Shown piece after piece: positions 18,050 to 28,935 of a stretch of DNA of 64,000 nt. Made by a program: the position numbers and the translations under genes. This DNA is from Limnohabitans sp. Rim8 (GTDB lineage: Bacteria > Pseudomonadota > Gammaproteobacteria > Burkholderiales > Burkholderiaceae_C). The DNA is taken from positions 1-64,000 of the forward strand of contig NZ_CAMDLM010000005.1 in assembly GCF_945901735.1 (NCBI RefSeq), written 5' to 3'. The notes below the pieces were generated by a model. The model had not been told where the DNA came from and did not search any database. It was given only the letters and a program-made list of their open reading frames with translations. Positions within the stretch are counted from its first letter, which is position 1. Each line of letters starts with the position of its first letter.

Positions 18050-19273
18050 TCAGATGCTCAGGTCCAGCCGGTTGTAGTCCTTCATCGTCGCGCGCACGGT
18101 CTCGTCCCAGCTGAAACGCTCGCCAGATTCGGCGTGCGGCCGATAGACGAAGGGCGTCTCCTGTGTGAAGCGCTGCCGCCGGGCGTCGATACCGTAGCCG
18201 ATAGCGCGGGCCCGCTCGCGGATGCGGGCGTCGTCGAACACCGCCGGCGTCGCATGGATGCCGCCGCCCATCACGCCGAGCACCGAGCGTCGCCGGTGAA
18301 AGCCAAGGTTGAGCGTGATCCGCCAGTCGGGGCTTGTGTTGGCGAACGAGCCGTGCACCGCCTGCCGGTTGGTGATCGCCACGTCTCCGGGCTGGCAGAT
18401 GATCGGTACCGCCTCGGGCAACCGGTCGGAGCCGGCCCGCGCCACCATCGCCTTGATGTCGACGCGGCGCTGGGCGTGCGACCCGGGCACCACCCACACG
18501 CCGTTGGCGGGCGTGCAGCCGTAGACCTGCGCCATGAAGTTGAAGCCGTGCGAGCCGGCGTCCCAATCGGGGCTGTCCCAGTGGGTGAGGCCGTCACGGT
18601 GCCAGGCCACCGATGCGCCCAGGCCGGGCTCCTTGATGAACAGCGCCTCGTTGAAGGGCACGAAGTCGTCGCCGTTGACCGCGGCTGCCACGGCGAGCAG
18701 GTCGGGATGCCCGTAGACCCGAAGATGTGTCTCGGAGAACTGCAGCGAGCCGAGGATCAAGTAGACGATCTCGTCGGGTGCACCAGCTGCCGCCGTCGGT
18801 TCATGCATCTTCACCGGATGGCGGCCCCCGGCAAGCGCGGTGCCGCCAAACGGATCGGCCAGGGGCTTCGACCAGAACAGGGTCGGTGCAGTGTTGTCGA
18901 CCGCCAGCGCGGGCCGCCCCAGGGCATCCACCGCGGCGCCGCGATGGACGGGCAACCGGCCGAGCACGTTGTCGCGCAGGTCGGCCTCGATGTCGGCCAA
19001 TTCCTCCGGGCCCAGCACGCCTTCAAGCACGTAGAAGCCGCAGCGCCAGTAGGCGTCGAGAATATTGGGGTGGATTCGGCCGTCCGCGGTGCGGCGAATG
19101 GGGCCACGGTTGCCGAGCGCGAAAGCCCGGGCCTCGCCGTCGCGCAGGTAGGACTGCATCGCGGCAGCATGCGCTTCTTGCGTCTCGTCGGCCGCGCTGA
19201 CCGTGTCGGCGGCAGATGACGTGGATGAAGCGGATACCGCCGTTGTTTCTTGCAGCTTGTTCGGATGTTTCAT
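18050..19273 (-). CDS. Phytanoyl-CoA dioxygenase (PhyH)-like Fe(II)/2-oxoglutarate oxygenase
   Basis: A 407-residue protein. The iron-binding His-x-Asp appears in VAWHRDGLTHWD and the distal His in AVHGSFANTS, followed by an Arg in WRITLNLGFHRR that fits the 2-oxoglutarate anchor. The N-terminal 45 residues are low-complexity Ser/Ala. The family hydroxylates diverse substrates (lipids, ectoine, secondary metabolites) using O2 and 2-oxoglutarate; nothing here names the substrate. Base and codon use stand out, with strongly G/C-ending codons and visibly higher GC than all neighbours. The gene stands alone between a transposase remnant and the 3' side of a tRNA gene, so it was probably acquired by transfer. 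Confidence 0.8.
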   Translation of the reverse strand: MKHPNKLQETTAVSASSTSSAADTVSAADETQEAHAAAMQSYLRDGEARAFALGNRGPIRRTADGRIHPNILDAYWRCGFYVLEGVLGPEELADIEADLRDNVLGRLPVHRGAAVDALGRPALAVDNTAPTLFWSKPLADPFGGTALAGGRHPVKMHEPTAAAGAPDEIVYLILGSLQFSETHLRVYGHPDLLAVAAAVNGDDFVPFNEALFIKEPGLGASVAWHRDGLTHWDSPDWDAGSHGFNFMAQVYGCTPANGVWVVPGSHAQRRVDIKAMVARAGSDRLPEAVPIICQPGDVAITNRQAVHGSFANTSPDWRITLNLGFHRRRSVLGVMGGGIHATPAVFDDARIRERARAIGYGIDARRQRFTQETPFVYRPHAESGERFSWDETVRATMKDYNRLDLSI

Positions 19274-19601
19274 TGCCTGGTCTCCTGACGATCGCGATCG
19301 GTGTCGCGTTGCCGATACCCTGAAGCCGTCCGCAGTTCAGTCCGGCAGAGAAAATCGGTCCTAGCGCGCCAGCGTGACTTGGCGTCTTTGATGCGCTCGC
19401 TGGTGCTTATCATAAATTCATTCCACACGAAGTCACTACCGGTAACTCATATAGATTTTGTTGCGCATGCAAAACTGCACCGTGCGATCGGCAACAACCC
19501 AGACGGCCAGATGCTGAACAACAAAGTGTTTTCGGGGGTCAAATTACGGCCGAACAGGACATCGATTTAAAAGCAGTTTCCCGTTTGGATTCCGTGCGGC
19601 C
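19274..19601. other. Intergenic stretch with no supported gene
   Basis: About 330 bp between the dioxygenase gene and the tRNA-Val terminator. It can be read as an 89-codon open frame on the plus strand, but that has no recognisable domain and biased composition. The segment around 19,530-19,565 vaguely recalls insertion-sequence end sequence, which I cannot support further. Confidence 0.4.
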
Positions 19602-19636
19602 AAAAAAAAAGCACCGGGCGTTTCCGCCAAGTGCTT
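19602..19636 (-). terminator. Rho-independent terminator behind tRNA-Val
   Basis: Read on the minus strand: stem GCAC-(2)-GGCG, loop GAAA, CGCC-(2)-GTGC, then nine T residues. It sits 18 bases beyond the encoded CCA end of the tRNA. Confidence 0.85.
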
Positions 19637-19653
19637 GATTTTCCTACCGAATT

Positions 19654-19730
19654 TGGTAGGCGCGACTAGATTCGAACTAGCGACCCCCACCATGTCAAGG
19701 TGGTGCTCTAACCAACTGAGCTACGCGCCT
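19654..19730 (-). tRNA. tRNA-Val (GAC anticodon)
   Basis: 77 bases including an encoded CCA end. Acceptor stem AGGCGCG pairs with CGCGCCT. The D-arm contains GCTCAGTTGGTTAGAGC, the anticodon stem CCACC/GGTGG carries loop TTGACAT with anticodon GAC, and the T-loop is TTCGAAT. All arms are intact. A terminator follows. The foreign-looking dioxygenase gene lies on its 3' side, the usual side for island insertion. Confidence 0.95.
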
Positions 19731-19792
19731 GCTAAGCCTTGAATTATAGCGAGAAAAACCCCCCATTTGGGCGGCGTTTCAATTACGGGTGC

Positions 19793-22063
19793 TTACCGCC
19801 TGCGGGCCGCCCTCACCCCTTTGACGCCGCGCACGCTGCCCAGAACTTTGTTCAAAGTGCCCGCATCGCCAATTTCCACCGTGAAGGTCATCCAGGCCGT
19901 GCCCTTGACCGACTGGGTCTGCACGCCGATCACGTTCATCTTCTCTTTGGCAAAAACTTCGGAGATGTCGCGCAGCAAGCCTTGCCGGTCAAAGGCTTCC
20001 ACCGCCACATCGACCGGGTAAACCGAGGCATCAGAGCCTTTGTGTTCGCCCCAGCGAACATCGATCACGCGCTCGCCGTGGCGCGCAGCCAGTTCGCGGA
20101 AGTTGCTGCAGTCTTGGCGGTGGATGCTGACGCCCTTGCCGCGGGTGACAAAGCCACCGATCGCATCGGGTGGCGCGGGTTTGCAGCAGCGCGAGAGTTG
20201 CGTGAGCAAGGAGTCCACCCCCACCACCAGCACGCCCGATGCCGACTTGCGGGTGACTGCGCCCTTGAACTTTTTCTGAAAGTACTCATCAGCCTCCAGC
20301 GCGGGCTCGGGGGGGTTGAGCAACACCTCGATGTTGCGCAGCGAGTACTCGTCCTTGCCCACCACCTCAAACAAGCCGTCGGCCGATTTGAAGCCCAATT
20401 GGCTGGCCAAATCGTCCAAGCGGATCGCGGTGCGGCCCAGGCGCTGCAGGGATTTTTCGACCGCCTCACGGCCACGGGCGATGGTCTCGGCGCTGACTTG
20501 CGCATTGAACCAGGCCCGCACTTTGGCGCGTGCGCGTGGGCTGGCCAAAAAGACCAACTCGGCGTTGAGCCAGTCACGAGATGGCCCGCCCTCCTTGATG
20601 GCGGTGATCTCCACCGTCTGGCCATTGCTAAGCGGGGTGTTCAGGGGCACCATGGCCCCATCCACTTTGGCACCCCGGCAGCGGTGGCCCAGGTTGGTGT
20701 GTACGGTGTAGGCAAAGTCGATGGGCGTGGCGCCTTGCGGCAGCTCGACCACGGCGGCGTCGGGCGTCAGCACATAGATGCGGTCGTCAAACAGGCCACT
20801 GCCTTGCGCACTGGCTTGGGCAGCCCCTGACAGGTCGCGCTCCCAGGCCAGCAACTGGCGCAGCACGGCAATCTTGGTGTCGTATTCGCTGGTGGCCGAC
20901 ACCCCCGCGTAGCCTTTGGCCCCGGCTTCCTTGTAGGCCCAATGTGCGGCCACCCCGTTTTCGGCGTGCTCGTGCATGGCCTGGGTGCGGATCTGCACCT
21001 CAATCGGGCCCCCATCGGTGTCGCGCACCACAGTGTGCAGCGATTGGTAGCCGTTGGCTTTGGGCTTGGCGATGTAGTCGTCAAATTCTTCGGCAATGGG
21101 GGCAAAGTGTTCGTGCACCCAACTGAGCACTTGGTAGCAATCGGCCACGCTGGGCACCACCACACGCAGCGCACGGATGTCAAACACGCGGTCAAACGCC
21201 AGCAACTTGCCCCGCATCTTGCGCACGATGCTGTAAATGTGTTTGGGTCGTCCCGCCACCGTGGCCGCAATGCCCTGGCTGGCCAAAGCTTGCTGCAGTC
21301 GCTCGCGCAGGGCCACCATGTAACGTTCGCGTTCGGTGCGTTTTTCATCCAGCAGCCGGGCAATGTCCTTGTAGGTGACAGGCTCCAAAAAACGGAAGGA
21401 CAGGTCTTCCATCTCCCATTTGATTTGCCAGATGCCCAAGCGGTTGGCCAAGGGCGCAAAGACCTGCAGGGATTCGCTGGCCAACTCGGGGGGCACGGTC
21501 AATTTGGTGGCGGCGAAGTGGCGCAGGGTTTGCAAGCGCGAGGCCAGGCGCAGCATGACCACCCGCAAGTCGCGGCTGAAGGCCAGCAGCATCTTGCGCA
21601 CGTTTTCTGTCTGCAAGCGGGGGCTGAGCGGTGCGTTGTCAGTCCCCCGGGTGTGGGCCTCGGCCGCCCGGGACATGCGCTGCACCAGCACCAACTGGTG
21701 GGTTTGCATGGCCAGTTGCGCCAGCGGCAGACCAAAGGCCTTGGCCATCACTTCTTCGGGCTTGTTCAGGTGCGGGCAGGCATAAACCAAGTAACTGGCC
21801 GCCTGCATGGCCACCGAACCGCCAATGCCGGCCAAGATCGCGGCCACAGCCTCGGCATGCGCCAGGATGTTTTCGCCCGTGTCCAGCGTTTCGCCCGCGA
21901 TCAACGGCTCGGCAAAAGCGCGGGCTTTGGCCAGGGTTTCGCCGTGTTGGGCACTTTCGGCGGCATCGGCCGTGGCCAGCATGACGGGCGGAAGATGCGC
22001 GGCATGCATACGGCTGGAGGCCGACATCGGCCTGGCCGAATGGCTGGAAGTGGGGCTGCCCAT
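19793..22063 (-). CDS. relA: (p)ppGpp synthetase RelA (hydrolase-inactive RSH protein)
   Basis: About 756 residues from the ATG at 22063. That start lies 4 bases after the upstream hydrolase stop codon; the frame extends further but would overlap that gene. The N-terminal region lacks the His-Asp pair of the ppGpp hydrolase domain. The synthetase domain is intact (FDIRALRVVV, KPKANGYQSLHTVV, PIEVQIRTQAMH), followed by a TGS domain (DRIYVLTPDAAVVELPQGAT), a conserved Cys region (SRCCKPAPPDAIGGFVTRG) and a C-terminal ACT domain. It makes (p)ppGpp from ATP and GTP/GDP on ribosomes stalled with uncharged tRNA. The missing HD points to RelA rather than SpoT. Confidence 0.92.
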   Translation of the reverse strand: MGSPTSSHSARPMSASSRMHAAHLPPVMLATADAAESAQHGETLAKARAFAEPLIAGETLDTGENILAHAEAVAAILAGIGGSVAMQAASYLVYACPHLNKPEEVMAKAFGLPLAQLAMQTHQLVLVQRMSRAAEAHTRGTDNAPLSPRLQTENVRKMLLAFSRDLRVVMLRLASRLQTLRHFAATKLTVPPELASESLQVFAPLANRLGIWQIKWEMEDLSFRFLEPVTYKDIARLLDEKRTERERYMVALRERLQQALASQGIAATVAGRPKHIYSIVRKMRGKLLAFDRVFDIRALRVVVPSVADCYQVLSWVHEHFAPIAEEFDDYIAKPKANGYQSLHTVVRDTDGGPIEVQIRTQAMHEHAENGVAAHWAYKEAGAKGYAGVSATSEYDTKIAVLRQLLAWERDLSGAAQASAQGSGLFDDRIYVLTPDAAVVELPQGATPIDFAYTVHTNLGHRCRGAKVDGAMVPLNTPLSNGQTVEITAIKEGGPSRDWLNAELVFLASPRARAKVRAWFNAQVSAETIARGREAVEKSLQRLGRTAIRLDDLASQLGFKSADGLFEVVGKDEYSLRNIEVLLNPPEPALEADEYFQKKFKGAVTRKSASGVLVVGVDSLLTQLSRCCKPAPPDAIGGFVTRGKGVSIHRQDCSNFRELAARHGERVIDVRWGEHKGSDASVYPVDVAVEAFDRQGLLRDISEVFAKEKMNVIGVQTQSVKGTAWMTFTVEIGDAGTLNKVLGSVRGVKGVRAARRR

Positions 22064-22067
22064 GGAC

Positions 22068-23006
22068 TCAATCGCCCAGCAAGAGCTTGGCCACCACCGC
22101 AATTTGGGCATCGCCAGTCAAGGTGGGGGCATGGCCAAAACCCGGCCAAGTGTCCAGCTGGGCGCGGGGGCCGCGCTCGGTCATGGCGGTGGCGGTTTCG
22201 GGGGTGAGCAAGTCAGAGTCTTGCCCGCGGATGAGCAAAGTTTTGGCCTGAATCTGGTCGTACAAAGCCCACAACAGGGCTTCACCCGCCGCGGCCGCTT
22301 CGGGTGTCAGGGCCCGCACCGGCACGCCAATGGCCGGGTCGTAATGCAAGGTCACGGCGCCGTCGGTGCCGGGGCGCAGCATGTGCGCAGACATCTCGCG
22401 CCACACATCGGCAGGCACGGGCCCAAAACCGGTTGACAAGGCCCACAAAGCGGCAGCCGCCTCATCCAGATCGCGGTACTGGCCGTATTGGCCCACATAG
22501 GTTTGCATGCGCTGCACCGAGCCCCAGACGATGGCTGGCCCCACATCGTTCAGCACCAGACGGCGAATCGGCACAGGCAGCGGCAAACCAGCCTGCCCCG
22601 CCAGCACCATGCCGATCAGCCCGCCCATGCTGGTGCCCACCCAATCCAAGGTTTGCAGGGGGTTTTCTGGACCCATTTGCTTTTGGACCTGGGCCAGCAA
22701 GGCCAGCATGTCGGCGGCATATTGCGCCATCTGGTAGCCGGCAGGGTCAGCCAGCCAATCGCTGCGGCCACGCCCCACCACATCGGGGCAAATGACCTGC
22801 ACGGGATGCGGGCTTTGGGCGACCAAGGCCTGGGCCAGTCGGTCAAAATCCCGGCCCTGACGCGTCAGGCCATGCACACACACCACCACATGGGCCGCTT
22901 GCGTGTCACCCCAGCGCCAAAAAGCCATGCAGTGCTCGCCTTCGGGATGGGGACAGGCCACAAATTCAAGTTGAGGTCGGGAGTGCGCAGGCATCGTGGC
23001 GGTCAT
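22068..23006 (-). CDS. Alpha/beta-hydrolase fold protein
   Basis: About 312 residues. It has the HG oxyanion motif (VVVCVHGLTRQGRDF), the nucleophile elbow GTSMGG, the acid in GQDSDLL and the catalytic His in GFGHAP. It is therefore a complete serine hydrolase of the alpha/beta fold, cytoplasmic because no signal peptide is visible. An ATG at 22994 is an alternative start. It lies 4 bases upstream of relA and is probably cotranscribed with it. The substrate cannot be deduced; esterase, lactonase or C-C hydrolase activity are all possible. Confidence 0.85.
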   Translation of the reverse strand: MTATMPAHSRPQLEFVACPHPEGEHCMAFWRWGDTQAAHVVVCVHGLTRQGRDFDRLAQALVAQSPHPVQVICPDVVGRGRSDWLADPAGYQMAQYAADMLALLAQVQKQMGPENPLQTLDWVGTSMGGLIGMVLAGQAGLPLPVPIRRLVLNDVGPAIVWGSVQRMQTYVGQYGQYRDLDEAAAALWALSTGFGPVPADVWREMSAHMLRPGTDGAVTLHYDPAIGVPVRALTPEAAAAGEALLWALYDQIQAKTLLIRGQDSDLLTPETATAMTERGPRAQLDTWPGFGHAPTLTGDAQIAVVAKLLLGD

Positions 23007-23108
23007 GACAAAGGGTAACAATCAAAAAGCGCTGCGGCTCTAACAGAGCTTTGGCAGCGCCATAATGGGTTTTTTGATCATCCTAATTCATCTTTCGGAG
23101 TGGACATC

Positions 23109-23879
23109 ATGTTGCAAGGTAAAACAGCGTTGGTCACCGGCTCGACCAGCGGTATTGGTCTGGGCATTGCCAAGTCTTTGGCCAAACAAGGCGCCAATAT
23201 TGTGCTCAACGGCTTTGGCGATGCCGAAGGCCCCAAGGCCGAAATTGCCGCACTGGGCGTCAAGGTGGTTCACCATGGCGCCGACATGAGCAATGCCTCT
23301 GAGATCGAAGCCATGATGAAGTTCGCGGCCGACACCTTTGGCCGCGTGGACATCCTGGTCAACAACGCCGGCATCCAACACGTGGCCAAAATCGAAGATT
23401 TTCCGGTCGAGCGCTGGGACGCCATCATTGCCATCAACTTGACAAGCGCTTTCCACGCCACCCGTTTGGCCTTGCCCGCCATGAAAGCGGCCAATTGGGG
23501 AAGGATCATCAACGTGGCTTCGACCCATGGTTTGGTCGGCTCTGCCGAAAAATCGGCCTATGTCGCTTCCAAGCACGGCGTGGTGGGTTTGACCAAAGTC
23601 ACCGCCCTGGAAAACGCCACCACCGGCGTGACTTGCAACGCGATTTGCCCCGGCTGGGTGCTGACCCCCCTGGTACAAAAACAGGTGGACGCCAAAGCCG
23701 CCGCCATGGGCCTGTCCAACGAAGAAGCCAAAAAAGTCCTGTTGCTGGAAAAAGAACCGTCCATGCAGTTCACCACCCCCGAAGAGCTGGGCGAACTGGC
23801 GGTGTTCTTCTGCTCTGCAGCCGGCAACAACGTGCGCGGCGCAGCCTGGAACATGGACGGCGGCTGGACGGCTCAATAA
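23109..23879 (+). CDS. bdhA: D-3-hydroxybutyrate dehydrogenase (SDR family)
   Basis: 256 residues. The ATG at 23109 is chosen because CGGAG lies 8 bases before it; a GTG 9 bases earlier is in frame. Rossmann motif TGSTSGIGLGIAK, NNAGIQH, catalytic Ser in VASTHG, and YVASK. The C-terminal half (TPLVQKQVDAKA, ending GGWTAQ) is typical of 3-hydroxybutyrate dehydrogenase, which oxidises D-3-hydroxybutyrate to acetoacetate with NAD in polyhydroxybutyrate turnover. The ompR-like gene follows after 4 bases, so all three genes downstream may be cotranscribed. Confidence 0.88.
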   Translation: MLQGKTALVTGSTSGIGLGIAKSLAKQGANIVLNGFGDAEGPKAEIAALGVKVVHHGADMSNASEIEAMMKFAADTFGRVDILVNNAGIQHVAKIEDFPVERWDAIIAINLTSAFHATRLALPAMKAANWGRIINVASTHGLVGSAEKSAYVASKHGVVGLTKVTALENATTGVTCNAICPGWVLTPLVQKQVDAKAAAMGLSNEEAKKVLLLEKEPSMQFTTPEELGELAVFFCSAAGNNVRGAAWNMDGGWTAQ

Positions 23880-23883
23880 AACC

Positions 23884-24612
23884 ATGAGCCACTCCCCCCG
23901 CTTGGACAAAATTGTCATCGTCGACGATGACGCCCGCATTCGAGACTTGTTGCGCCGATTTTTGTCGCAAGAAGGTTTTGACGTGTTGTTGGCCGAAGAC
24001 GGCCGGGCCCTTGACCGCATCCTGCTGCGCGAGACCATCGACCTGATGGTGCTGGACCTGATGCTGCCCGGGGAAGACGGCCTGAGCATCTGCAAACGCT
24101 TGCGGGCCAGCGGGGTCAAAACGCCCGTGATCATGCTGACCGCCAAAGGCGAAGACGTCGACCGCATCAACGGCCTGGAGATTGGGGCCGACGACTACTT
24201 GGGCAAACCCTTCAACCCCCGGGAGTTGCTGGCCCGCATCCATGCGGTGCTGCGCCGCAGGCCGGTCATCGAGCTGCCCGGTGCGCCCTCTGCCGAAAAC
24301 GAGGTGATCAACTTTGGCCACTTCAAGCTCGACTTGGGGGCCCGAGCCCTGAGCAAAGACGGCGTGGACATGGCGCTGACCACTGGTGAATTTGCCATGC
24401 TCAAGGCCTTGGCCAGGCACCCCCGTCAATCGCTCACCCGCGACAAGCTGGCCCAACTGGCGCGTGGCCGCGAGTTCGAGCCCTTTGACCGCAGCCTCGA
24501 CGTGCAAATTTCCCGTCTGCAAAAAATGATCGAAGTCGACCCCGCCACGCCCAAAATCATCCAGACCGTCTGGGGTGTGGGCTACGTCTTTGTGCCCAAT
24601 GGACAACCGTGA
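23884..24612 (+). CDS. ompR: OmpR-type response regulator
   Basis: 242 residues. Receiver domain with IVIVDDDARIRDLL, phospho-Asp in LMVLDLMLPGEDGLS, Lys in YLGKPFNPRELLARI. The winged-helix DNA-binding domain ends in IIQTVWGVGYVFVPNGQP, closely resembling betaproteobacterial OmpR. It precedes and overlaps an EnvZ-like kinase gene by 14 bases. The pair probably senses osmotic or envelope conditions; actual targets are not visible. Confidence 0.9.
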   Translation: MSHSPRLDKIVIVDDDARIRDLLRRFLSQEGFDVLLAEDGRALDRILLRETIDLMVLDLMLPGEDGLSICKRLRASGVKTPVIMLTAKGEDVDRINGLEIGADDYLGKPFNPRELLARIHAVLRRRPVIELPGAPSAENEVINFGHFKLDLGARALSKDGVDMALTTGEFAMLKALARHPRQSLTRDKLAQLARGREFEPFDRSLDVQISRLQKMIEVDPATPKIIQTVWGVGYVFVPNGQP

Positions 24613-25990
24613 ACCAGCGCCCATTGACGCAGACAAGGTAACGCCCACGACATCCGCTGGCCCCCTGGTCACGCTCAGTCTTTTTTGGCGCACCTTTATT
24701 TTGTTGGCCTTGCTGATTTTTTTCAGCAGTGTGGCGTGGTTGCTGATGTTCAAAACGCAGGAATACGAGCCCCGCATCCTGCGCAATGCCCACCAAATCG
24801 CCACGGTGGTCAACCTGACCAAAACCGCGCTGAAAAACAGCGATGAAATAGCGCGCTTGTCTCTCATCACCATGCTGGCCGACGAGGAGGATGTCAGCAT
24901 CCAGCTGCGCGAACCCACGGATCGCATTGCGACCTTCACCGATTCCGGCATGGACAGCCGACTGGTCAATGAGATGATCAACCGACTGGGGCCCGGCACG
25001 GTTGTGGCCTCCAGCGTGAACGATGAAGAGGGTTTGTGGATTGGCTTTGCCATAGAAAGCGACAGCTATTGGTTGCAAATGGACCCCTCTCGCCTCAGGC
25101 CTCTAGGGGGGACGGCCTGGCTGATCTGGCTGAGCATCACCACATCGCTGTCACTGTTAGGGGCGGCCGTCATGGCTGGCTTGATCAACCGGCCGCTCAA
25201 GCGACTGTCCTACGCCGCCAGTCGCGTGCGGGAGGGGCATTTTCATGGCGCAGCCTTGGACGAGGGGGCCGCGACCAGCGAAATACGTGAAGTCAACATC
25301 GGCTTCAACCGCATGGCCGAGCGCTTGGCCAAAATCGAAGCCGAACGCGCTTTGATGCTGGCCGGGATCTCGCACGACCTGCGCACGCCCTTGGCCCGCT
25401 TGCGCCTAGAAACAGAGTTGAGCGTGAGCGACCCGCAAACCCGCGAACTGATGGTGGCCGACATCGAACAACTGGACGACACCATTGACAAGTTCTTGGA
25501 CTATGCCCGCCCAGAACCCACCGAGTTGGGGCCTGTCCTATTGACCGGCGTGATCAGCCGATGCATCACCCCGTGGCGTAACAACACACGCTTGCAAATC
25601 ACGGTGGACGTCGGCGAAGACCTGCAAATTCAAGCCGAACCTGTGGAACTGGGACGGGTGCTGTCAAACCTGCTGGAAAACGCACGGCGCTACGGACAAA
25701 GCCCCGCGGACGGCATCACACGCGTCGAAATCGTTGCTCGCGTGCACGAAGGCTGGGTGCTGCTGCGCGTGCGAGACCAAGGCCCAGGGGTGTCTGTCGA
25801 AACCCTGAAAAACCTCACCCAACCTTTCTTCAGAGGCGATGCGGCCCGAACATCGGCCACCGGCTCTGGCCTGGGCCTGGCCATCGTCGAGCGCGCCGTT
25901 CAGCGCATGGGCGGCACTTTTTCAGTGTTCAACAACAGCGCTGGCGGCTTGATGGCCTTGATGAAATTCAAGCAAGCCGACAACGACTGA
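24599..25990 (+). CDS. EnvZ-type sensor histidine kinase
   Basis: About 463 residues. First transmembrane helix around residues 25-50, a short periplasmic domain, second helix around residues 175-195, then HAMP (NRPLKRLSYAASRVREG), HisKA with ISHDLRTPLARLRLE, and an ATPase domain with NLLENARRYG and GSGLGLAIVERAV. This is the standard EnvZ layout, and it overlaps the ompR-like gene. The start at 24599 is chosen over 24575, which would extend the overlap. Confidence 0.9.
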   Translation: MDNREPAPIDADKVTPTTSAGPLVTLSLFWRTFILLALLIFFSSVAWLLMFKTQEYEPRILRNAHQIATVVNLTKTALKNSDEIARLSLITMLADEEDVSIQLREPTDRIATFTDSGMDSRLVNEMINRLGPGTVVASSVNDEEGLWIGFAIESDSYWLQMDPSRLRPLGGTAWLIWLSITTSLSLLGAAVMAGLINRPLKRLSYAASRVREGHFHGAALDEGAATSEIREVNIGFNRMAERLAKIEAERALMLAGISHDLRTPLARLRLETELSVSDPQTRELMVADIEQLDDTIDKFLDYARPEPTELGPVLLTGVISRCITPWRNNTRLQITVDVGEDLQIQAEPVELGRVLSNLLENARRYGQSPADGITRVEIVARVHEGWVLLRVRDQGPGVSVETLKNLTQPFFRGDAARTSATGSGLGLAIVERAVQRMGGTFSVFNNSAGGLMALMKFKQADND

Positions 25991-26288
25991 CCCGTTCCCA
26001 CGGGGCCAGTTGGCCAAGCCCCATAAAAATTCAGGTAGAATAGTGGGTTTTCGGCAAGCGCGACAGCAGCACCTCCGGCCAGACCACCGCCTTCAGCGCG
26101 ACGCCCCCAAGCGGGCAGGTCACCGTTCCGCAAGGACTGCATTCCAAATGTTCGCCCAACCTCTTGCCCATGCAGATTCAACGCTCAACTGATACTTTGA
26201 TCTGTGCCTTAACCCACGCCCGCGCCGGGATGTATTTGGCGCTGACTGTGTCTGTTTCCTTGTCCCTTTTTGTGATCTGAGGTTGTCC
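25991..26288. other. rpoD upstream region without a supported gene
   Basis: 298 bp of non-coding sequence. A weak minus-10-like TAGAAT lies at 26,036-26,041, but no matching minus-35 at normal spacing. GAGG at 26,279-26,282 is the ribosome site that fixes the rpoD start. No dnaG or other gene is present, unlike the macromolecular-synthesis operons of many proteobacteria. Confidence 0.5.
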
Positions 26289-28799
<2,511 letters not shown>

Positions 28800-28822
28800 A
28801 CCTGCCGGTCTGTAAAAAAACC

Positions 28823-28857
28823 AAAGCCTCCCGACTGCAAAGTCGGGAGGCTTTTTT
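28823..28857 (+). terminator. Rho-independent terminator of rpoD
   Basis: Stem GCCTCCCGACT / AGTCGGGAGGC with loop GCAA, followed by six T residues, 24 bases after the rpoD stop codon. Confidence 0.93.
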
Positions 28858-28935
28858 CCGCGCTTCGCTCGCGATGACAACCCGTACCCGTCACTGCAAG
28901 GCCGCAGGCCGTGGCAGTCCATTCATAAAAAAAGA

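Noticed and set aside
19301..19570. 89-codon plus-strand open frame beside the oxygenase gene
   Set aside because: No domain, no convincing ribosome site, and located in an island-like patch.
19640..19740. Possible attachment-site duplication of the tRNA-Val 3' end
   Set aside because: I searched 17.9-18.1 kb by eye for a copy of the tRNA 3' sequence and found none, so no att pair is claimed.
20942..22207. Plus-strand open frame of 421 codons
   Set aside because: Shadow of relA; no recognisable domain.
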